From positions 81,365 to 145,364 of the forward strand of contig JAXDNJ010000059.1 in NCBI GenBank assembly GCA_034669505.1: DNA of 64,000 bases, read 5' to 3'. This document shows positions 1 through 9,229 of the stretch, in pieces (positions within the stretch are counted from its first letter, which is position 1; each line of letters opens with the position of its first letter). The notes under the pieces are model-generated. The model saw nothing but the letters and a program-made list of their open reading frames with translations, was not told where the DNA came from and made no database searches. Position numbers and translations under genes: made by a program. The stretch comes from JAFASC01 sp034669505. Lineage in GTDB: Bacteria > Pseudomonadota > Alphaproteobacteria > Rhizobiales > Beijerinckiaceae.

Positions 1-1523
1 CCACCCGCGATGATCGCCAACGCGAACGCATCGCACACCGAGGGATTCATTGAGGTGTCGTGCGCGGCGGCGATCGCCTCAGCGGGCGCCCCGGCGAGCC
101 CTTTGTTGAAGTGTAGTTCGACTGTCCAGTGACGCGTCGCCGCAAACAGTGCATCAGTCAGTCGCTCGCGCCGGTTTGGTTGCAGAAGCGATTGCGGAAG
201 CCATGCCGATTGGAAGCCGTGCAAGACTTGGCCGGATTGAGGCGCGTCGCCCGCCCAGACAATGTTACCTTCCGGCGCACCGGGCCGGTCGTCGGCGACA
301 ACAATTCCCGGCGCCCATTTGAGGAACGACGCGTCCCAGAATCTTTGTCCCGGGACGGCGATGATGAGTGGTTTGGAGATGAAGCTGAAGTCCTGCGGGG
401 AAGCAGCAACCCACTCCAAGAATGGACGCCAGGCTGCCGTCGCCTCTGCCTGATCGAGGCCCTGAAACACCATTCTGATGGTGAGAACATTGTTCGATCG
501 CAACACGATTTGCTCGCCCCAATGCGGGTTGAGCAGGTTTTCCGCATAGAACGTCATCATTTGGCCGATGAGGCGGCGATAGGCGTCATCGGAGTTGGCT
601 TTGATCGTCGCATTCGCCGCGCCGAAGAAATTCGGCAGGTCGTGTGTCTTCAGCGTGAGCCTCGTCACGATGCCGAAACTGCCGCCGCCGCCACCCTTGA
701 TCGCCCAGAAGAGATCCGGATTTGTGCAGGCATTCGCAATGCGCGCGACGCCGTCGGCGGTGACGATCTCGGCCTGCAACAAGCTCGCGGCTGCCATCCC
801 ATAGCTCTTGGAAAAGCTGCCGAATCCGCCGCCTTGCACCAAACCGGCAACACCGACGGTGAGGCACCCACCGCCTTGCACATAACGGCCGCCTTTGACC
901 GACACGGCGTCATAAACATGGCCCCAGAGCGCGCCGGCTTCAATCGTGACGGCATTCTGCGGGCCATCTGCGCATCCACCTGCGACGAACGCGTCGTGCA
1001 TCTGGATGGCCTTCATGTTGCGCGTCCAAACGAGGAGCGAGTCCGCCGCATTGGATGTGCCTTGATAGCTATGGCCGCCGCCTTTCACGACGAGTCTGAG
1101 ATTATGCTCGCGCGTGAAATTGACTGCGACTACGATGTCCTGCGTGTTGCGTGCGGCGATAGCATAGGCGCTCGGCTGCGATGTCCAGGCATCAACCCAG
1201 CCGAGATTTTCCGTCAGCGCGACATCGTCCCCGACCGCGTAGGAATTCTTGAGCTTTCCGAAGACTTCAGCGCAGGCGGTGCTTTGTGGATTGTCCGCAC
1301 AGATTGCGAGCGGCGACTGCACCTTGATGAGTTGCCCGCCGACATCGCGATTGAATTCGGCCCAGCGCTCTCCCGGCGGCCATGCCGCGTCGCCTGGGCG
1401 CGCGCGCAAGAACGGAAGAACCGCCTGCGCCGCCACCCTGGTTGTCACGGCGGGAATCAGCGCTGCAGCGCTCCCCAGAAACTCTCGTCTGTTCATCCCG
1501 AGTCTCATCTGGTCGAGTCGCAT
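1..1523 (-). CDS. Tat-exported FAD-binding oxidoreductase, berberine-bridge type (3' end outside window)
   Basis: The minus-strand frame is open from about 1523 to the window edge, so the C-terminus is missing. The N-terminus carries a twin-arginine signal (NRREFLG, then an Ala-rich stretch ending near VAAQA), so export in folded form is expected. The body matches the FAD-linked oxidase family with berberine-bridge features: GGGHSYQG, whose His normally carries FAD, and GGGCLTVGVAGLVQGGG, whose Cys is the usual second covalent FAD link. Such enzymes oxidise sugars or alcohols with oxygen; the substrate here is unknown. Start choice is open: ATG at 1523, 1508 or 1496 are in frame, and 1496 places the Tat motif right at the N-terminus. 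The gene is divergent from the MFS gene, with only about 50 bp between. Confidence 0.88.
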   Translation of the reverse strand, partial: MRLDQMRLGMNRREFLGSAAALIPAVTTRVAAQAVLPFLRARPGDAAWPPGERWAEFNRDVGGQLIKVQSPLAICADNPQSTACAEVFGKLKNSYAVGDDVALTENLGWVDAWTSQPSAYAIAARNTQDIVVAVNFTREHNLRLVVKGGGHSYQGTSNAADSLLVWTRNMKAIQMHDAFVAGGCADGPQNAVTIEAGALWGHVYDAVSVKGGRYVQGGGCLTVGVAGLVQGGGFGSFSKSYGMAAASLLQAEIVTADGVARIANACTNPDLFWAIKGGGGGSFGIVTRLTLKTHDLPNFFGAANATIKANSDDAYRRLIGQMMTFYAENLLNPHWGEQIVLRSNNVLTIRMVFQGLDQAEATAAWRPFLEWVAASPQDFSFISKPLIIAVPGQRFWDASFLKWAPGIVVADDRPGAPEGNIVWAGDAPQSGQVLHGFQSAWLPQSLLQPNRRERLTDALFAATRHWTVELHFNKGLAGAPAEAIAAAHDTSMNPSVCDAFALAIIAG

Positions 1524-1572
1524 TCTTTCATGACATCGGGGGACATTCCATCTAGAAGATGGGCGAGAAATT

Positions 1573-2787
1573 ATGACTGCTAGCCTGCAAACTCCTGCCG
1601 ACAAGCGCCCGGCCTATGTCGCCTACGCCGCGCATGCGCTGCATGACGGCTTCACCGACCTCATGTACGTGCTCTTGCCGCTCTTCCAGGCCGAGTTTGC
1701 GCTCGCTTATGCGCAGACGGGACTTTTGCGCTCGATTTACGCGGGCGCGATGGCGCTGTTTCAGGTACCCTCGGGCCACCTTGCCGCGCGGTTCGGCAAT
1801 CGCGCGATCCTCGCGGGTGGAACCGCGCTTGCTGCATGCGGCTTCCTGCTTGCCGGGATGGGCAACGGATTTGCCGCACTCATTGTCGCGCTCGCCGTGC
1901 TGGGTCTGGGGCTCTCGACGCAGCACCCCATTGCGGCGGATCTTGTCGCGGAGACCTATCAAGGCGCCGCGTCGCGCAAGGCGATTGGCACCTACAATTT
2001 CGCCGGCGATATCGGCAAGATGATATTTCCCGCCGCGGTCGCGATGCTTTTGCTGGTCATGTCCTGGCGCGGCGCGGCGCTCAGCGTCGGCGGTTTCGGG
2101 CTTCTCGCAGCGATTGCCATCTTTATCGTGCTGGTGCCGAGGGCTGATCAGGATGCGCATCATGCGGGTGCGCCGGACTCGAACGCCAATACCCAATCAA
2201 CGGCCATCCCCTCGCGCGCGAACTTCATCACCCTGCTGGCGATCGGCGTCATCGACAGCGCGACGCGCATGGGTTTTCTCACTTTCCTGCCGTTTCTCTT
2301 GCAACAAAAGGACGCCGGCGTGCAGAGCATCGGCTTTGCTCTGACGCTGGTCTTTGCCGGCGGCGCGCTGGGCAAAATCGTCTGCGGTCATCTCGGCGCG
2401 CGGCTTGGCACGATCCCGACGGTGTTCCTCACCGAAGGTCTGACTGCCGCGTGCATTCTTCTCCTGATCCCGCTCTCGCTGCTTTCCGCGTTCATGCTCC
2501 TGCCGATCGTCGGCATCATGCTCAACGGCACGTCGTCGGTGCTTTACGGTAGCGTGCCGGAGTTGGTCGATCCGGCCGAGCGCCGGCGCGCCTTTGCGAT
2601 CTTCTACACCGGCACGATCGGGTCCGGCGCGGTATCGCCCCTGCTTTACGGCCTGTTCAGCGACGCGCTCGGCATCCCCACGATGATGAGCATCATCGCG
2701 GGCGTTGTGCTGCTTACGCTGCCGCTCGCCTGGAAACTGCGTAGCGCTTGGCCCCGAGCGGCCGAGGCGCCCGCCGTCGTTTCGTGA
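1573..2787 (+). CDS. MFS transporter (probable small-molecule exporter)
   Basis: A 404-residue protein made almost entirely of hydrophobic helices, consistent with the 12-helix major facilitator fold. It has a loop between helices 2 and 3 (GHLAARFGNRAIL) of the type that carries the MFS motif, and a hydrophilic linker around residues 190-215 (DQDAHHAGAPDSN) that separates the two six-helix halves. The overall look, including AHALHDGFTDLMYVLLP at the N-terminus, resembles the fosmidomycin-resistance-like branch, but the substrate cannot be told from sequence. It is divergent from the flavoenzyme gene and lies 62 bp upstream of psd. Confidence 0.85.
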   Translation: MTASLQTPADKRPAYVAYAAHALHDGFTDLMYVLLPLFQAEFALAYAQTGLLRSIYAGAMALFQVPSGHLAARFGNRAILAGGTALAACGFLLAGMGNGFAALIVALAVLGLGLSTQHPIAADLVAETYQGAASRKAIGTYNFAGDIGKMIFPAAVAMLLLVMSWRGAALSVGGFGLLAAIAIFIVLVPRADQDAHHAGAPDSNANTQSTAIPSRANFITLLAIGVIDSATRMGFLTFLPFLLQQKDAGVQSIGFALTLVFAGGALGKIVCGHLGARLGTIPTVFLTEGLTAACILLLIPLSLLSAFMLLPIVGIMLNGTSSVLYGSVPELVDPAERRRAFAIFYTGTIGSGAVSPLLYGLFSDALGIPTMMSIIAGVVLLTLPLAWKLRSAWPRAAEAPAVVS

Positions 2788-2849
2788 CTTCGCCGGATTT
2801 TGGTGCCAAGAACCGCGGCTATTCCCAGGAGGCTCCGCGGAAATCCTCG

Positions 2850-3548
2850 ATGTCGATGCTCCAATCCGTGCGCAAACAGGTCGTGCCCATCCATCCCGAG
2901 GGCTACCTTTTCATCGCCATTTTTGCCGTGCTGGCCGTATTTTTTGGCTGGCTCTGGACCCCGCTCGGCTGGCTGGGGGCGATCCTAACCTGCTGGTGCG
3001 CTTACTTTTTCCGTGATCCGCCTCGCGTGACGCCCCTGCGTGACGGGCTGATCGTCTCGCCCGCCGACGGCTATGTCAGCTCGGTCGGCTATTTCACCCC
3101 GCCGCCGGAGCTCGGGCTCGGAGCCGATCCGCGCCAGCGCGTCTCGGTTTTCATGTCGGTGTTCGACTGCCACGTGAACCGCTCGCCCGTCGGCGGCCTC
3201 ATCCGGCGCATCGCCTACAAGCCCGGACTCTTCATCAATGCCGATCTCGACAAGGCAAGCGACGACAACGAGCGCAATTCCCTTTTGATCGAGGCGCCGA
3301 GCGGCACCTACGGCATCGTCCAGATCGCCGGGCTCGTGGCGCGCCGCATCGTCCCCTTCGTGCACGAAGGCGAGACGATCGCTGCCGGCGAGCGCATCGG
3401 CCTCATTCGCTTCGGCTCGCGCGTCGACGTCTATATGCCGCAGGGCGCGAGCGTGCTCGTCGCGCTCGGCAGCAAGGCGACCGCCGGCGAGACGATCCTC
3501 GCCGAGATCGGCACGCCGAACACGCCGCTCGCCTTCAGGGTTGCCTGA
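2850..3548 (+). CDS. psd: Phosphatidylserine decarboxylase, short alphaproteobacterial type
   Basis: Converts phosphatidylserine to phosphatidylethanolamine at the inner membrane. The 232-residue protein has a hydrophobic segment near residues 20-50 and ends with the self-processing region RFGSRVDVYMP. Cleavage between G189 and S190 would turn the serine into the pyruvoyl cofactor. Other family signatures are SPADGYV and VFMSVFDCHVNRSP. The frame is open further upstream (to 2748), but that extension is Arg-rich and unlike the family; MSMLQSVRKQVVPIHPEGY matches the usual N-terminus, so ATG 2850 is chosen. An AGGAGG lies about 17 bases upstream. The stop is directly followed by the pssA start, so the two lipid genes form an operon. 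Confidence 0.95.
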   Translation: MSMLQSVRKQVVPIHPEGYLFIAIFAVLAVFFGWLWTPLGWLGAILTCWCAYFFRDPPRVTPLRDGLIVSPADGYVSSVGYFTPPPELGLGADPRQRVSVFMSVFDCHVNRSPVGGLIRRIAYKPGLFINADLDKASDDNERNSLLIEAPSGTYGIVQIAGLVARRIVPFVHEGETIAAGERIGLIRFGSRVDVYMPQGASVLVALGSKATAGETILAEIGTPNTPLAFRVA

Positions 3549-4385
3549 ATGAATGGCTACGGGTCCGACCCGGAAGAAGAATTCGTCGATGGCGCACCGC
3601 CCGCGCCCGTCCTGCGCCGGCGCCGCTTCCGCCGCATTCCGCTGCGCGTCGTTCTGCCGAACCTCGTCACGCTGCTCGCGCTTGCGCTCGGATTGACTGC
3701 GATCCGCTTCGCGATCGAAGGCCGCTTCGAGAACTCCATCCTTGCCATCATTGCCGCGGCCATTCTCGATGGGCTCGACGGACGCATCGCGCGAGTCCTT
3801 AAAGGTACGTCGCGCTTCGGCGCCGAACTCGACTCGCTTGCCGACTTCGTCGATTTCGGCGTCGCGCCGGCGCTGATCCTCTACCAATGGAGCCTGCATG
3901 AGATCCGCGGCTTCGGCTGGCTCGCGGCAATGATCTTTGCGATCGCCTGCGCGCTGCGGCTGGCGCGTTTTAATGTGAGCCTCGATGAGCCCGGCCGCCC
4001 GCCCTGGCAGGCGCGCTATTTCGTCGGCATGCCGGCGCCGGCCGGAGCCTGCATCGTGCTGCTGCCGCTCTACTTGCACTATTCGGTTTTGGGCTGGCCG
4101 GCGGCCGGCGAATTCACTTCCCTGCAGATCGCATTCGTACTGATCATCGCGTTGCTGATGGCGAGCCGGGTGCCGCATTATTCCGGCAAGAGCACGGACC
4201 GCGTCCCGCGCGAATATTTTGCGCTCCTTTTATTCGGCGTAGCGCTCGTCGTGCTGATGCTCGCGACATATCCGATGGAAATGCTGGCTATCCTGACGCT
4301 CGTCTATCTCTGCGTGATCCCGTTCAGCGCTTATCGTTACAATCGGCAGCTTGCCGCGGGAGCAGTCCCGGCAGGCAGGACTTAA
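3549..4385 (+). CDS. pssA: CDP-diacylglycerol--serine O-phosphatidyltransferase
   Basis: Makes phosphatidylserine from CDP-diacylglycerol and L-serine, the step before Psd. The CDP-alcohol phosphotransferase signature DGx2ARx8Gx3Dx3D is complete: D77, G78, A81, R82, G91, D95 and D99. About eight hydrophobic helices are visible in the 278 residues, after an acidic then Arg-rich N-terminus (residues 1-33). The ATG abuts the psd stop with no gap, so translational coupling is likely. The 3' end overlaps the convergent gene at 4382 by four bases. Confidence 0.96.
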   Translation: MNGYGSDPEEEFVDGAPPAPVLRRRRFRRIPLRVVLPNLVTLLALALGLTAIRFAIEGRFENSILAIIAAAILDGLDGRIARVLKGTSRFGAELDSLADFVDFGVAPALILYQWSLHEIRGFGWLAAMIFAIACALRLARFNVSLDEPGRPPWQARYFVGMPAPAGACIVLLPLYLHYSVLGWPAAGEFTSLQIAFVLIIALLMASRVPHYSGKSTDRVPREYFALLLFGVALVVLMLATYPMEMLAILTLVYLCVIPFSAYRYNRQLAAGAVPAGRT

Positions 4386-4753
4386 GCGCGACGCCCGCGC
4401 CGACGTGACATCGATTTCGGTGCTTTCAGCCGGCGGTGATTGGCGCGGCTCAGCGACCGCGCCGGCTCAACGTTGCGAATGGGAGCTGCGGCGGCTAGGG
4501 AGGCAGGCGGCGCCACTGCGTCGCCTTCGTGGCTCGCTTGTTCCGGCTGCTCCTCCCCCAACTCGACCGCTGGCGCCCCGGCCGTTTCGATCCAGCGGTT
4601 CACCTCGGTGGCGAGCGGGACACCCGCTTCAGCCAGCGAGCGCGTCACTTCGGGCAATCTCGCGACGGCGCTCGCGGCGGCTTTGGCCTGCGCCTGCATG
4701 AGCTCCAGCCACAGGCGGGCCGCCTTGGCGCTGAGGTCTTCGAACTCGCTCAT
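4382..4753 (-). CDS. Hypothetical protein, phasin-like helical N-terminus
   Basis: A 123-residue protein. The first 60 residues are an amphipathic, Ala-rich helix region (starting MSEFEDLSAKAARLWLELMQ) like the helices of phasin-type proteins. The rest is a low-complexity Pro/Ala segment and a very basic tail (SMSRRRGRRA). No catalytic motif is seen. It lies convergent to pssA with a four-base overlap of stop regions and is divergent from infA. Function is not recognised; membership in the phasin superfamily is only a guess from helix character. Confidence 0.6.
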   Translation of the reverse strand: MSEFEDLSAKAARLWLELMQAQAKAAASAVARLPEVTRSLAEAGVPLATEVNRWIETAGAPAVELGEEQPEQASHEGDAVAPPASLAAAAPIRNVEPARSLSRANHRRLKAPKSMSRRRGRRA

Positions 4754-4849
4754 TTAGAACCCTCCGGCAGTTCACAAACGCATGGTTCTCGACTAGGGTC
4801 CGCGCGAATTTGGGCGGGCCGGCGGCAGGCGCGCCGATCAAGGATCGAG

Positions 4850-5068
4850 ATGGCGAAAGAAGAACTTCTGGAATTCCCCGGCACCGTGACGGAACTCCTC
4901 CCCAATGCGACGTTCCGCGTAGCGCTCGAAAATGAACACGAAATCATTGCTCACACGGCTGGGAAGATGCGCAAGAACCGCATTCGCGTGCTGACCGGCG
5001 ACAAGGTGCTCGTGGAGATGACGCCTTACGATCTCACCAAGGGCCGGATAACCTACCGGTTCAAGTGA
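4850..5068 (+). CDS. infA: Translation initiation factor IF-1
   Basis: A 72-residue S1/OB-fold protein that binds the 30S A site during initiation. The sequence matches IF-1 end to end, from MAKEELLEFPGTVTELLPN to the usual GRITYRFK C-terminus. A ribosome-binding AAGGA at 4840-4844 sits six bases before the ATG and fixes the start, although the frame is open much further upstream. It is followed at 28 bp by maf, then yacG, an order common in Hyphomicrobiales. Confidence 0.98.
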   Translation: MAKEELLEFPGTVTELLPNATFRVALENEHEIIAHTAGKMRKNRIRVLTGDKVLVEMTPYDLTKGRITYRFK

Positions 5069-5095
5069 GTCTCCCAACTCGAACGGAATAAAGGC

Positions 5096-5734
5096 GTGAC
5101 GAGCGACGCGACGGCCTCGCGACCGAAACTGGTCCTCGCCTCCGGCTCGCCGCGGCGCCTGCAGCTCTTGCAGCAGGTCGGGATCGAGCCGGACGCGCTC
5201 ATGCCGGCCGATATTGACGAGACGCCGCTGAAAAACGAACTGCCGCGCTCGCTCGCGGCGCGCCTCTCGGCCGAGAAGGCCAAGAACGCGCTGAAAATCG
5301 TCGATACCCGTCCTGACCTATCGGGCTCCTACCTTTTGTCGGCCGATACGGTGGTCGCAGTCGGCCGGCGCATCCTGCCGAAACCGGAGATCAGCGAAGA
5401 GGCGGCCGATTGCCTGCGGCTTCTCTCCGGCCGGCAGCACCGCGTCTATACCGGGCTGACCATGATCTCCCCGCGCACCGGCGAGCGCCGGCGGCTGGTC
5501 GAGACACGGGTGCGCTTCAAGCGGCTCTCAAGCGCGGAAATCGACTCCTATCTCGCCAGTGGCGAATGGCGCGGTAAGGCCGGAGGATATGCCATCCAGG
5601 GACTAGCCGGCAGCTTCGTGGTGCGACTCGTCGGCTCCTATTCGTCCGTTGTGGGATTGCCGCTTTATGAAGCGATGATGCTGCTTGCAGGAGAGGGATT
5701 CCCCATCCATTTCTCCTGGCAGCATGCCGCCTGA
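5096..5734 (+). CDS. maf: Maf-family nucleoside triphosphate pyrophosphatase
   Basis: Hydrolyses non-canonical or excess nucleoside triphosphates to monophosphates in the cytoplasm. The Maf signature SGSPRRLQLL is present at residues 16-25, followed by the conserved DIDETPL and LSADTVV (metal-binding region) and the C-terminal GYAIQGLAG. The length, 212 residues, is slightly above the usual 190-200. The start is GTG at 5096. The stop overlaps the start of yacG, suggesting coupled translation. Which Maf subclass it belongs to (dTTP/UTP or 7-methyl-GTP) was not settled. Confidence 0.93.
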   Translation: MTSDATASRPKLVLASGSPRRLQLLQQVGIEPDALMPADIDETPLKNELPRSLAARLSAEKAKNALKIVDTRPDLSGSYLLSADTVVAVGRRILPKPEISEEAADCLRLLSGRQHRVYTGLTMISPRTGERRRLVETRVRFKRLSSAEIDSYLASGEWRGKAGGYAIQGLAGSFVVRLVGSYSSVVGLPLYEAMMLLAGEGFPIHFSWQHAA

Positions 5735-5936
5735 TCTTGCCGTTTCTACGCCAGCGCTTCGTCCGTCCTGTCCGCTTTGCGGCAAGCCGGTGGACGAGCA
5801 TTATCGCCCCTTCTGCTCAAAGCGCTGCGCCGATATCGATCTGAACCGATGGCTCGGCGGCGTCTACGCTATTCCAGCCAGCAGCGCCGATGAAGACGAA
5901 GATGGGCGCGCGCCGCAGCAGGAGCGCGAGCCGTAG
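5724..5936 (+). CDS. yacG: DNA gyrase inhibitor YacG (zinc-ribbon protein)
   Basis: A 70-residue zinc protein with the four-cysteine pattern CPLC...CSKRC followed by DLNRWLGGVYAIP, typical of YacG, which binds GyrB and inhibits gyrase in E. coli. The frame is open back to 5685, but ATG 5724 gives the usual length and overlaps the maf stop, as in related genomes. The C-terminal tail is acidic (DEDEDG), also usual for the family. Confidence 0.9.
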   Translation: MPPDLAVSTPALRPSCPLCGKPVDEHYRPFCSKRCADIDLNRWLGGVYAIPASSADEDEDGRAPQQEREP

Positions 5937-5956
5937 ATCGCTCGGGAGGGGCTGCC

Positions 5957-6622
5957 ATGATCGTCGTTCATCACTTAAACAATTCGCGCTCGCAACGCGT
6001 GCTGTGGCTGCTCGAAGAATTGGGCGTGCCTTACGAGATCAAGCATTACCAGCGCGACAAGAAGACGATGCTGGCACCACCTGAATTGCAGGCGGTGCAT
6101 CCGCTCGGGAAATCACCCGTCATCACGGATGATGGCAAGACCATCGCGGAATCCGGCGCGATCGTCGAGTATCTCGTCGACACATATGGACAGGGGAGAT
6201 TGAAGCCGCCCGCGGGCACGGACGAGCGCCTGCGCTACATCTATTGGCTGCACTTTGCCGAGGGCTCGGCGATGCCGCCGTTCCTGATCAAGCTGATCTT
6301 CGACACGATGGAATCGCGCAGGATGCCGTTCTTCATCAAGCCGGTGGTAAAGGGCATCGCCGGCAAAGTGCGCAAGGGTTACCTCGACCGGCAGATCGCC
6401 TCGATTCTCGATTACATGGAAAGTGAGCTCGGCAGGCACGAATGGTTTGCCGGCAACGAATTCACCGCGGCCGACATCCAGATGAGTTTTCCCTCCGAAC
6501 TCGCAGCCAGGCGCGCCGGTTCGGATCAAGCGCGCCCGAAACTCGCGGCTTTCGTGCAGCGCATCCACGCGCGGCCGGCTTACAAACGAGCGCGCGAAAA
6601 GGGTGGGCCGTACGCATACTGA
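5957..6622 (+). CDS. Glutathione S-transferase family protein
   Basis: A 221-residue protein with an N-terminal thioredoxin-like domain (residues 1-80: HHLNNSRSQRVLWLLEELG, PLGKSPVI, ESGAIVEYLV) and an all-helical C-terminal domain, the standard GST layout. The serine in NNSRSQR is the likely glutathione-activating residue by position. The substrate is unknown. A strong GGAGGGG ribosome site lies just upstream of the ATG. It follows yacG by 20 bp and converges with the GH15 gene. Confidence 0.9.
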   Translation: MIVVHHLNNSRSQRVLWLLEELGVPYEIKHYQRDKKTMLAPPELQAVHPLGKSPVITDDGKTIAESGAIVEYLVDTYGQGRLKPPAGTDERLRYIYWLHFAEGSAMPPFLIKLIFDTMESRRMPFFIKPVVKGIAGKVRKGYLDRQIASILDYMESELGRHEWFAGNEFTAADIQMSFPSELAARRAGSDQARPKLAAFVQRIHARPAYKRAREKGGPYAY

Positions 6623-6665
6623 TTTCGGATCGGCCGGTCATTTGCGTCGGGAATGACACATTGCA

Positions 6666-8486
6666 CTAACTCCTCTGCTCCGCACTTCCTTCCTTGCCGT
6701 CGCCGCGCTGCTCGGCCGGCTTCTCCGGTCCACTGAGATTATGCGCGGTGGTCACCAGCGCGATATGCGAAAAGGCCTGCGGGAAGTTGCCAACCTGCCG
6801 CTTCTTGTCCACGTCGTACTCTTCGGCAAGAAGGCCGAGATCGTTGCGGATCGCGAGCAAGCGTTCGAACAATTTCCGCGCCTCGTCCTTGCGTCCGAGC
6901 ATCACGTAACAATCGGCAAGCCAGTAGGAGCAGGCGAGGAACGCGCCTTCGCCATGGGCAAGCCCGGTTTCGATCTCGGCGGGATCATGGCGCATGATGA
7001 AGCCGTCCTGCATCAACCGCTTCTCGACAGCTTCAATCGTACCGCGCACGCGTTTGTCGTCGATCGGCAAGAACCCGGTAGAGGGAATGAGCAGAAGACT
7101 CGCGTCGAGCCATTTCGATCCGTACGACTGCACAAAACTGTTCAGCTCCTCATCGAAACCTTTCGCGCAAACGTCTTCGTGAATCTGCAGGCACAGGGCA
7201 CGCCATTGATCGATCGCTCCAGCATAGCCGAACTCCTCCACACATTTGATCGCACGATCAAAGGCGACCCACGCCATCACTTTCGAGAAGGTGTAATGGC
7301 GCGGATCGCCGCGCGATTCCCAGATGCCGCGATCGGGCTCCTGCCAAATCTCCGCGAGATGATCGAGCAGCTTTCCCTGTACCGCCCAGCTGTTCTTGTT
7401 TTCTGGCAAGCCGCCTTTCAGCGCCTGGTAAAGAGCGTCGCAGACTTCGCCGTAGACATCGATCTGCAATTGTCCATGCGCACCGTTGCCAATGCGTACT
7501 GGCGCGCTGTTTTCGTAGCCGGGTAGCCAATCGAGAGTATATTCGGTCAATCGGCGTTCGCCGCCGATTCCATACATGATCTGCGTCTGCTCGGGCGCAC
7601 CCGCGACGGCGCGTAAGAGCCAATCGCGCCAGGCCCTTGCTTCTTCGTAATAGCCGGCATTCATGAAGGCGAGCAGGGTCAGTGTCGCGTCACGCAGCCA
7701 ACAGAAGCGATAATCCCAATTGCGGATGCCGCCGAGCTGCTCGGGCAGCGATGTCGTTGGCGCGGCGACGATCCCTCCTGTTGGCTCGTAGATCAGCGCC
7801 TTTAATGTGATGAGCGAGCGCCGCACCGCTTGCGACCACTCACCGACCTCGTGGCACTGTGATGCCCATTCGCGCCAATAGGCCTCCGTATCTTCGAGTG
7901 CCGCTTCGGGATCGATCGGATGCGGATCAGAAAGATGCGAAGGGCCGTAGCTCAACATGAAGGTCGCGGTTTCGCCTTCGGCGACTTCGAAATCGCCGAC
8001 TGTCTTCATGTCCTCGCCATGCAGCGGCACGCGCGTGCGCAACACGACTTTCTCCGGTCCGGCGATCGCCCGCAGCGTCAACTCGCTGCGGCGCGTCACC
8101 CACGGCACTATGGCGCCATAACCGAAGCGGATGACGAACTCGGTCCGCATAGCAACGCGGCCGCGCACGCCCTTAACGAGCCGCACGACGTGCGAGGCGT
8201 CTTCGTGTGGCGGCATGAATTCGATGAGGAGCGCCTCGCCTTTGTTGGTCTCGATCCTGGTTTCAAGCACGAGCGTGCGGTCGCGATATTTGCGCGACAG
8301 CTTGGCGGATTTATCCCGAGGTGCGATCAGCCAGCGGCCGTGCTCCGGCGTACCCATGAGCGCGGCAAAACAGGCGTCGGAATCAAATCGCGGCCAGCAG
8401 AGCCAGTCGATCGAGCCGTGCCGGTCTACGAGCGCGGCTGTCTGCAAGTCCCCGATCAGGCCATAATCTTCGATGAGGGCGGCCAT
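6666..8486 (-). CDS. Glycoside hydrolase family 15 protein (glucoamylase/trehalase-like)
   Basis: A 606-residue cytoplasmic protein. The N-terminal domain begins IEDYGLIGDLQTAALVDRHG and contains DWLCWPRFDSDACFAALMG, the usual opening of bacterial GH15 proteins of the trehalase/glucoamylase-like kind. The catalytic (alpha/alpha)6 domain contains GGIRNWDYRFCWLRDATLT, GIWESRGDPRHYTFSKVMAW and ETGLAHGEGAFLACSYW. It probably cleaves alpha-glucosidic bonds such as those of trehalose or glucans; the substrate cannot be told. The frame is open to 8603, but ATG 8486 has AGGGAG just upstream and begins at the conserved sequence. It is divergent from pcm. Confidence 0.92.
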   Translation of the reverse strand: MAALIEDYGLIGDLQTAALVDRHGSIDWLCWPRFDSDACFAALMGTPEHGRWLIAPRDKSAKLSRKYRDRTLVLETRIETNKGEALLIEFMPPHEDASHVVRLVKGVRGRVAMRTEFVIRFGYGAIVPWVTRRSELTLRAIAGPEKVVLRTRVPLHGEDMKTVGDFEVAEGETATFMLSYGPSHLSDPHPIDPEAALEDTEAYWREWASQCHEVGEWSQAVRRSLITLKALIYEPTGGIVAAPTTSLPEQLGGIRNWDYRFCWLRDATLTLLAFMNAGYYEEARAWRDWLLRAVAGAPEQTQIMYGIGGERRLTEYTLDWLPGYENSAPVRIGNGAHGQLQIDVYGEVCDALYQALKGGLPENKNSWAVQGKLLDHLAEIWQEPDRGIWESRGDPRHYTFSKVMAWVAFDRAIKCVEEFGYAGAIDQWRALCLQIHEDVCAKGFDEELNSFVQSYGSKWLDASLLLIPSTGFLPIDDKRVRGTIEAVEKRLMQDGFIMRHDPAEIETGLAHGEGAFLACSYWLADCYVMLGRKDEARKLFERLLAIRNDLGLLAEEYDVDKKRQVGNFPQAFSHIALVTTAHNLSGPEKPAEQRGDGKEGSAEQRS

Positions 8487-8552
8487 GGTGCTCCCTAAGC
8501 TCAGGCGTCGCCGACGGGAACGAAGCTTTCGCCGCTGGGGTTCATCGCGGAG

Positions 8553-9215
8553 ATGATGCCGGAGCTGGATTTCGCCCAAGCGCGCGCCGACATGGTCGAG
8601 CACCAGATCGCGCGGCGCGGCGTCAAGGACCCGCTCGTCCTCGGCGCCATGGCCCGCGTGCCGCGCGAGGCCTTCGTCCTGCCAGGCTGGGAGGACGAAG
8701 CCTATGAGGACCAGCCGCTGCCGATCGCCGAGCGCCAGACGATCTCGCAGCCCTTCATCGTCGCCTACATGATCGAGGCAGCTGGCTTAAGGCCAACCGA
8801 CCGGGCGCTCGAGATCGGAACCGGCTCCGGCTATGCGGCCGCCGTGATGGCCGCCATCGCCACCCGGGTCTACACGATCGAGCGCCATCCGGGTCTGGCA
8901 GAGACGGCAGAGCGCCGGTTTCGGGAGCTCGGGCTCGCCAATGTCGAGGTCCGCGTCGGAGATGGGACACTCGGCTGGCCTGAGGCGCAGCCCTTCGAGG
9001 CGATCATCGTGACCGCCGGCGGTCCCAAAGTACCGGCCGAACTGCGCGAGCAGCTTGCCGTCGGCGGGCGGCTTGTCATTCCGGTTGGCGAGTCCATGCA
9101 TCGTCAGAGTCTCATCAGGGTGGTGCGGGAAGGTCCTGACGAGTTCCGCGAGGAGGATATCGCCGATGTCGCATTCGTGCCGCTGATCGGGGAGCAGGGT
9201 TGGGAAAGGGGCTGA
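8553..9215 (+). CDS. pcm: Protein-L-isoaspartate O-methyltransferase
   Basis: Methylates isoaspartyl residues in damaged proteins using S-adenosylmethionine. Residues 62-73 (QTISQPFIVAYM) and the SAM-binding loop EIGTGSGY at 87-94 are conserved, followed by the family segments VGDGTLGWP and VTAGGP. The 220-residue length is normal. Two consecutive ATG codons (8553 and 8556) are possible starts. The gene is divergent from the GH15 gene and converges with the globin-coupled sensor. Confidence 0.94.
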   Translation: MMPELDFAQARADMVEHQIARRGVKDPLVLGAMARVPREAFVLPGWEDEAYEDQPLPIAERQTISQPFIVAYMIEAAGLRPTDRALEIGTGSGYAAAVMAAIATRVYTIERHPGLAETAERRFRELGLANVEVRVGDGTLGWPEAQPFEAIIVTAGGPKVPAELREQLAVGGRLVIPVGESMHRQSLIRVVREGPDEFREEDIADVAFVPLIGEQGWERG

Positions 9216-9229
9216 GAGGCTGAAGCCAC

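Noticed and set aside
129..1583. A 484-codon open frame on the plus strand
   Set aside because: It lies over the minus-strand flavoenzyme, whose motifs (Tat signal, GGGHS, GGGC) are clear; the plus-strand product has no recognisable feature.
2985..4178. A 397-codon minus-strand frame across psd and pssA
   Set aside because: Very charged product without any domain, in antisense to two certain genes; a usual effect of high GC content.
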